DNA of 64,000 bases, taken from assembly GCA_964036275.1 (NCBI GenBank), contig CAXIWQ010000200.1, positions 1 through 64,000 of the forward strand. The letters are read 5' to 3'. Positions 61,572 through 64,000 of the stretch are shown in pieces. Position numbers and translations under genes: made by a program. The stretch comes from Litoditis marina (lineage: Eukaryota; Nematoda; Chromadorea; Rhabditida; Rhabditidae). Under the pieces are notes generated by a model. That model made no database searches. It was not told where the DNA came from and was given only the letters and a program-made list of their open reading frames with translations. Every line of letters begins with the position of its first letter. Position 1 is the first letter of the stretch.

Positions 61572-64000
61572 TTTCCTGAAGACAAAAAGTAAACAGGTTG
61601 TCCAATTTTTGTCCCGAGGAAAGTTTTTCAATATCCTTGAGGACAAAAGGTGGACAGAATGTCCAATTTTTGTCCCGAGGTAATGTTTTCAACATCCTTG
61701 AGGACAAAAGATGGACAGATTGTCCAGTTGGTTTCCTGAAGACAAAAAGTAAACATGTTGTCCAATTTTTGTCCCGAAGAAATGTTTTCAACATCCTTGG
61801 GGACAGAAAGTGGACAGATTGTCCAATTTTTGTCCCAAGGTAATGTTTTCAACATCCTTGAGGACAAAAGGTGGACAGATTGTCCAGTTGGTTTCCTGAA
61901 GACAAAAAGTAAACAGGTTGTCCAATTTTTGTCCCGAAGAAATGTTTTCAACATCCTTGGGGACAGAAAGTGGACAGATTGTCCAATTTTTGTCCCAAGG
62001 TAATGTTTTCAACATCCTTGAGGACAAAAGGTGGTCAGATTGTCCAGTTGGTTTCCTGAAGACAAAAAGTGAACAGGTCGTCCAATTTTTGTCCCGAGGA
62101 AATGTTTTCAACATCCTTGAGGACAAAAAGTGAACAGATTGTCCAATTTTTGTCCCGAGGTAATGTTTTCAACATCCTTGAGGACAAAAGGTGGACAGAT
62201 TGTCCAGTCCAGTTGGTTTCCTGAAGACAAAAAGTAAACAGGTTGTCCAATTTTTGTCCCGAGGAAATGTTTCAACATCCTTGAGGACAAAAAGTGGACA
62301 GATTGTCCAATTTTTGTCCCGAGGTAATGTTTTCAACATCCTTGAGGACAAAAGATGGACATATTGTCCAGTTGGTTTCCTGAAGACAAAAAGTAAACAG
62401 GTTGTCCAATTTTTGTCCCGAAGAAATGTTTTCAACATCCTTGGGGACAGAAAGTGGACAGATTGTCCAATTTTTGTCCCAAGGTAATGTTTTCAACATC
62501 CTTGAGGACAAAAGGTGGACAGATTGTCCAGTTGGTTTCCTGAAGACAAAAAGTAAACAGGTTGTCCAATTTTTGTCCCGAAGAAATGTTTTCAACATCC
62601 TTGGGGACAGAAAGTGGACAGATTGTCCAATTTTTGTCCCAAGGTAATGTTTTCAACATCCTTGAGGACAAAAGGTGGACATATTGTCCAGTTGGTTTCC
62701 TGAAGACAAAAAGTGAACAGGTCAGCCAATTTTTGTCCCGAGGAAATGTTTTCAACATCCTTGAGGACAAAAAGTGAACAGATTGTCCAATTTTTGTCCC
62801 GAGGTAATGTTTTCAACATCCTTGAGGACAAAAGGTGGGCAGATTGTCCAGTCCAGTTGGTTTCCTGAAGACAAAAAGTAAACAGGTTGTCCAATTTTTG
62901 TCCCGAGGAAATGTTTTCAACATCCTTGAGGACAAAAAGTGGACAGATTGTCCAGTTGGTTTCCTGAAGACAAACAGTAAACAGGTTGTCCCCTTTTTGT
63001 CCCGAGGTAATGTTTGCAACATCCTTGAATACAAAAGGTGGACAGATTGTCCAGTTGGTTTCCTGAAGACAAACAGTAAACAGGTTGTCCAATTTTTGTC
63101 CCGAGGAAATGTTTTCAACATCCTTGAGGACAAAAAGTGGACAGATTGTCCAATTTTTGTCCCGAGGTAATGTTTTCAACATCCTTGAGGACAAAAGATG
63201 GACATATTGTCCAGTTGGTTTCCTGAAGACAAAAAGTAAACAGGTTGTCCAATTTTTGTCCCGAAGAAATGTTTTCAACATCCTTGGGGACAGAAAGTGG
63301 ACAGATTGTCCAATTTTTGTCCCAAGGTAATGTTTTCAACATCCTTGAGGACAAAAGGTGGACAGATTGTCCAGATGGTTTCCTGAAGACAAAAAGTAAA
63401 CAGGTTGTCCAATTTTTGTCCCGAGGAAAGTTTTTCAATATCCTTGAGGACAAAAAGTGGACAGATTGTCCAGTTTGTTTCTTGAAGACAAAAAGTAAAC
63501 AGGTTGTCCCCTTTTTGTCCCGAGGTAATGTTTGCAACATCCTTGAGGACAAAAGGTGGACAGATTGTCCAGTTGGTTTCCTGAAGACAAACAGTAAACA
63601 GGTTGTCCAATTTTTGTCCCGAGGAAATGTTTTCAACATCCTTGAGGACAAAAAGTGGACAGATTGTCCAATTTTTGTCCCGAGGTAATGTTTTCAACAT
63701 CCTTGAGGACAAAAGATGGACATATTGTCCAGTTGGTTTCCTGAAGACAAAAAGTAAACAGGTTGTCCAATTTTTGTCCCGAAGAAATGTTTTCAACATC
63801 CTTGGGGACAGAAAGTGGACAGATTGTCCAATTTTTGTCCCAAGGTAATGTTTCCAACATCCTTGAGGACAAAAGGTGGACAGATTGTCCAGTTGGTTTC
63901 CTGAAGACAAAAAGTGAACAGGTCGTCCAATTTTTGTCCCGAGGAAATGTTTTCAACATCCTTGAGGACAAAAAGTGAACAGATTGTCCAATTTTTGTCC

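Larger units (their letters stand above)
56700..62100 (-). repeat. 2705-bp tandem duplication of satellite B plus two SINEs
   Basis: Features between about 56.7 and 59.4 kb recur 2705 bp to the right: SINEs 57251/59956 and 58627/61332, the deleted AAAAAGTAAGGTTGTCC unit, the TACACAGG variant, and GACAAAAAACGAAC near 58434/61139. Only scattered substitutions separate the copies (for example CCAACTTTTG at 57717 against CCAATTTTTG at 60422). Boundaries are approximate because the flanking satellite is similar. Confidence 0.85.
53816..64000 (-). repeat. Satellite B array, inverted (right arm), with amplified SINEs
   Basis: Same modules as 14915-25044 but reversed (GGACAAAAGGTGGACAGATT, GTTTTCAACATCC, GGTTTCCTGAAGAC). 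It is dominated by the 160-bp 61+61+38 unit. Both arms share specific variants such as CCTTGGGGACAGAAAGTGG with CCCGAAGAAATG. Higher-order periods of 1691 and 2705 bp include the SINE. The array runs off the right edge of the window. Confidence 0.96.

Noticed and set aside
1..64000. Telomeric repeats at the ends of the arrays
   Set aside because: No TTAGGC-, TTAGGG- or TTAGG-type tandem run is visible anywhere in the window.

Overview
This window is eukaryotic, almost certainly metazoan, repeat DNA with no intact gene that I can support. About 95% of it is tandem satellite. The rest is a decayed non-LTR retrotransposon (RTE-like endonuclease plus reverse transcriptase), two tRNA-derived repeat families with Pol III A/B boxes, and one unclassified insertion of about 365 bp. 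The RTE-like LINE, tRNA-headed SINE and nucleosome-sized satellites suggest an invertebrate (nematode- or flatworm-like, low confidence) and a heterochromatic, centromeric, subtelomeric or sex-chromosome region.

Layout. 1-5602: satellite A (about 169 bp monomer), + orientation. 5603-6658: tandem 293-bp units, each carrying a tRNA-like sequence on the - strand. 6667-11915: satellite A again, inverted. 11916-12508 and 14809-14914: more 293-bp tRNA-like units, split at 12509-14808 by the LINE pseudogene (- strand). 14915-25044: satellite B (modules of 61 and 38 bp, giving 99- and 160-bp units), mostly + orientation. It has an inverted island (16625-17968) that itself holds the 365-bp insertion, and several copies of a 240-bp tRNA-derived SINE on the - strand. 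25247-26656: satellite C (175-bp monomer), + orientation. 26657-53815: satellite C inverted, about 27 kb with 3-mer and 6-mer higher-order repeats. 53816-64000: satellite B inverted, carrying seven 240-bp SINE copies now on the + strand.

The main structure is two nested mirror images: A(+)-tRNA block-A(-), then B(+)C(+)|C(-)B(-). Inside the arms there are recent tandem amplifications with exact periods: 1691 and 2705 bp in right-hand B, 2525 bp in left-hand B, and 525, 1050, 2800, 2983 and about 10.5 kb in C. The SINE always sits at the same point of the B repeat, so it appears to have inserted once and been amplified as part of the satellite.

The many open reading frames in satellites B and C follow from the repeats lacking stop codons. 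They are open in several frames and on both strands, and I do not regard them as genes. The strongest candidates for something undescribed are the double palindromic architecture, the hairpin-dense satellite B with its embedded Pol III SINE, and the satellite A inverted arms that break at the same monomer position around a tRNA-like block.
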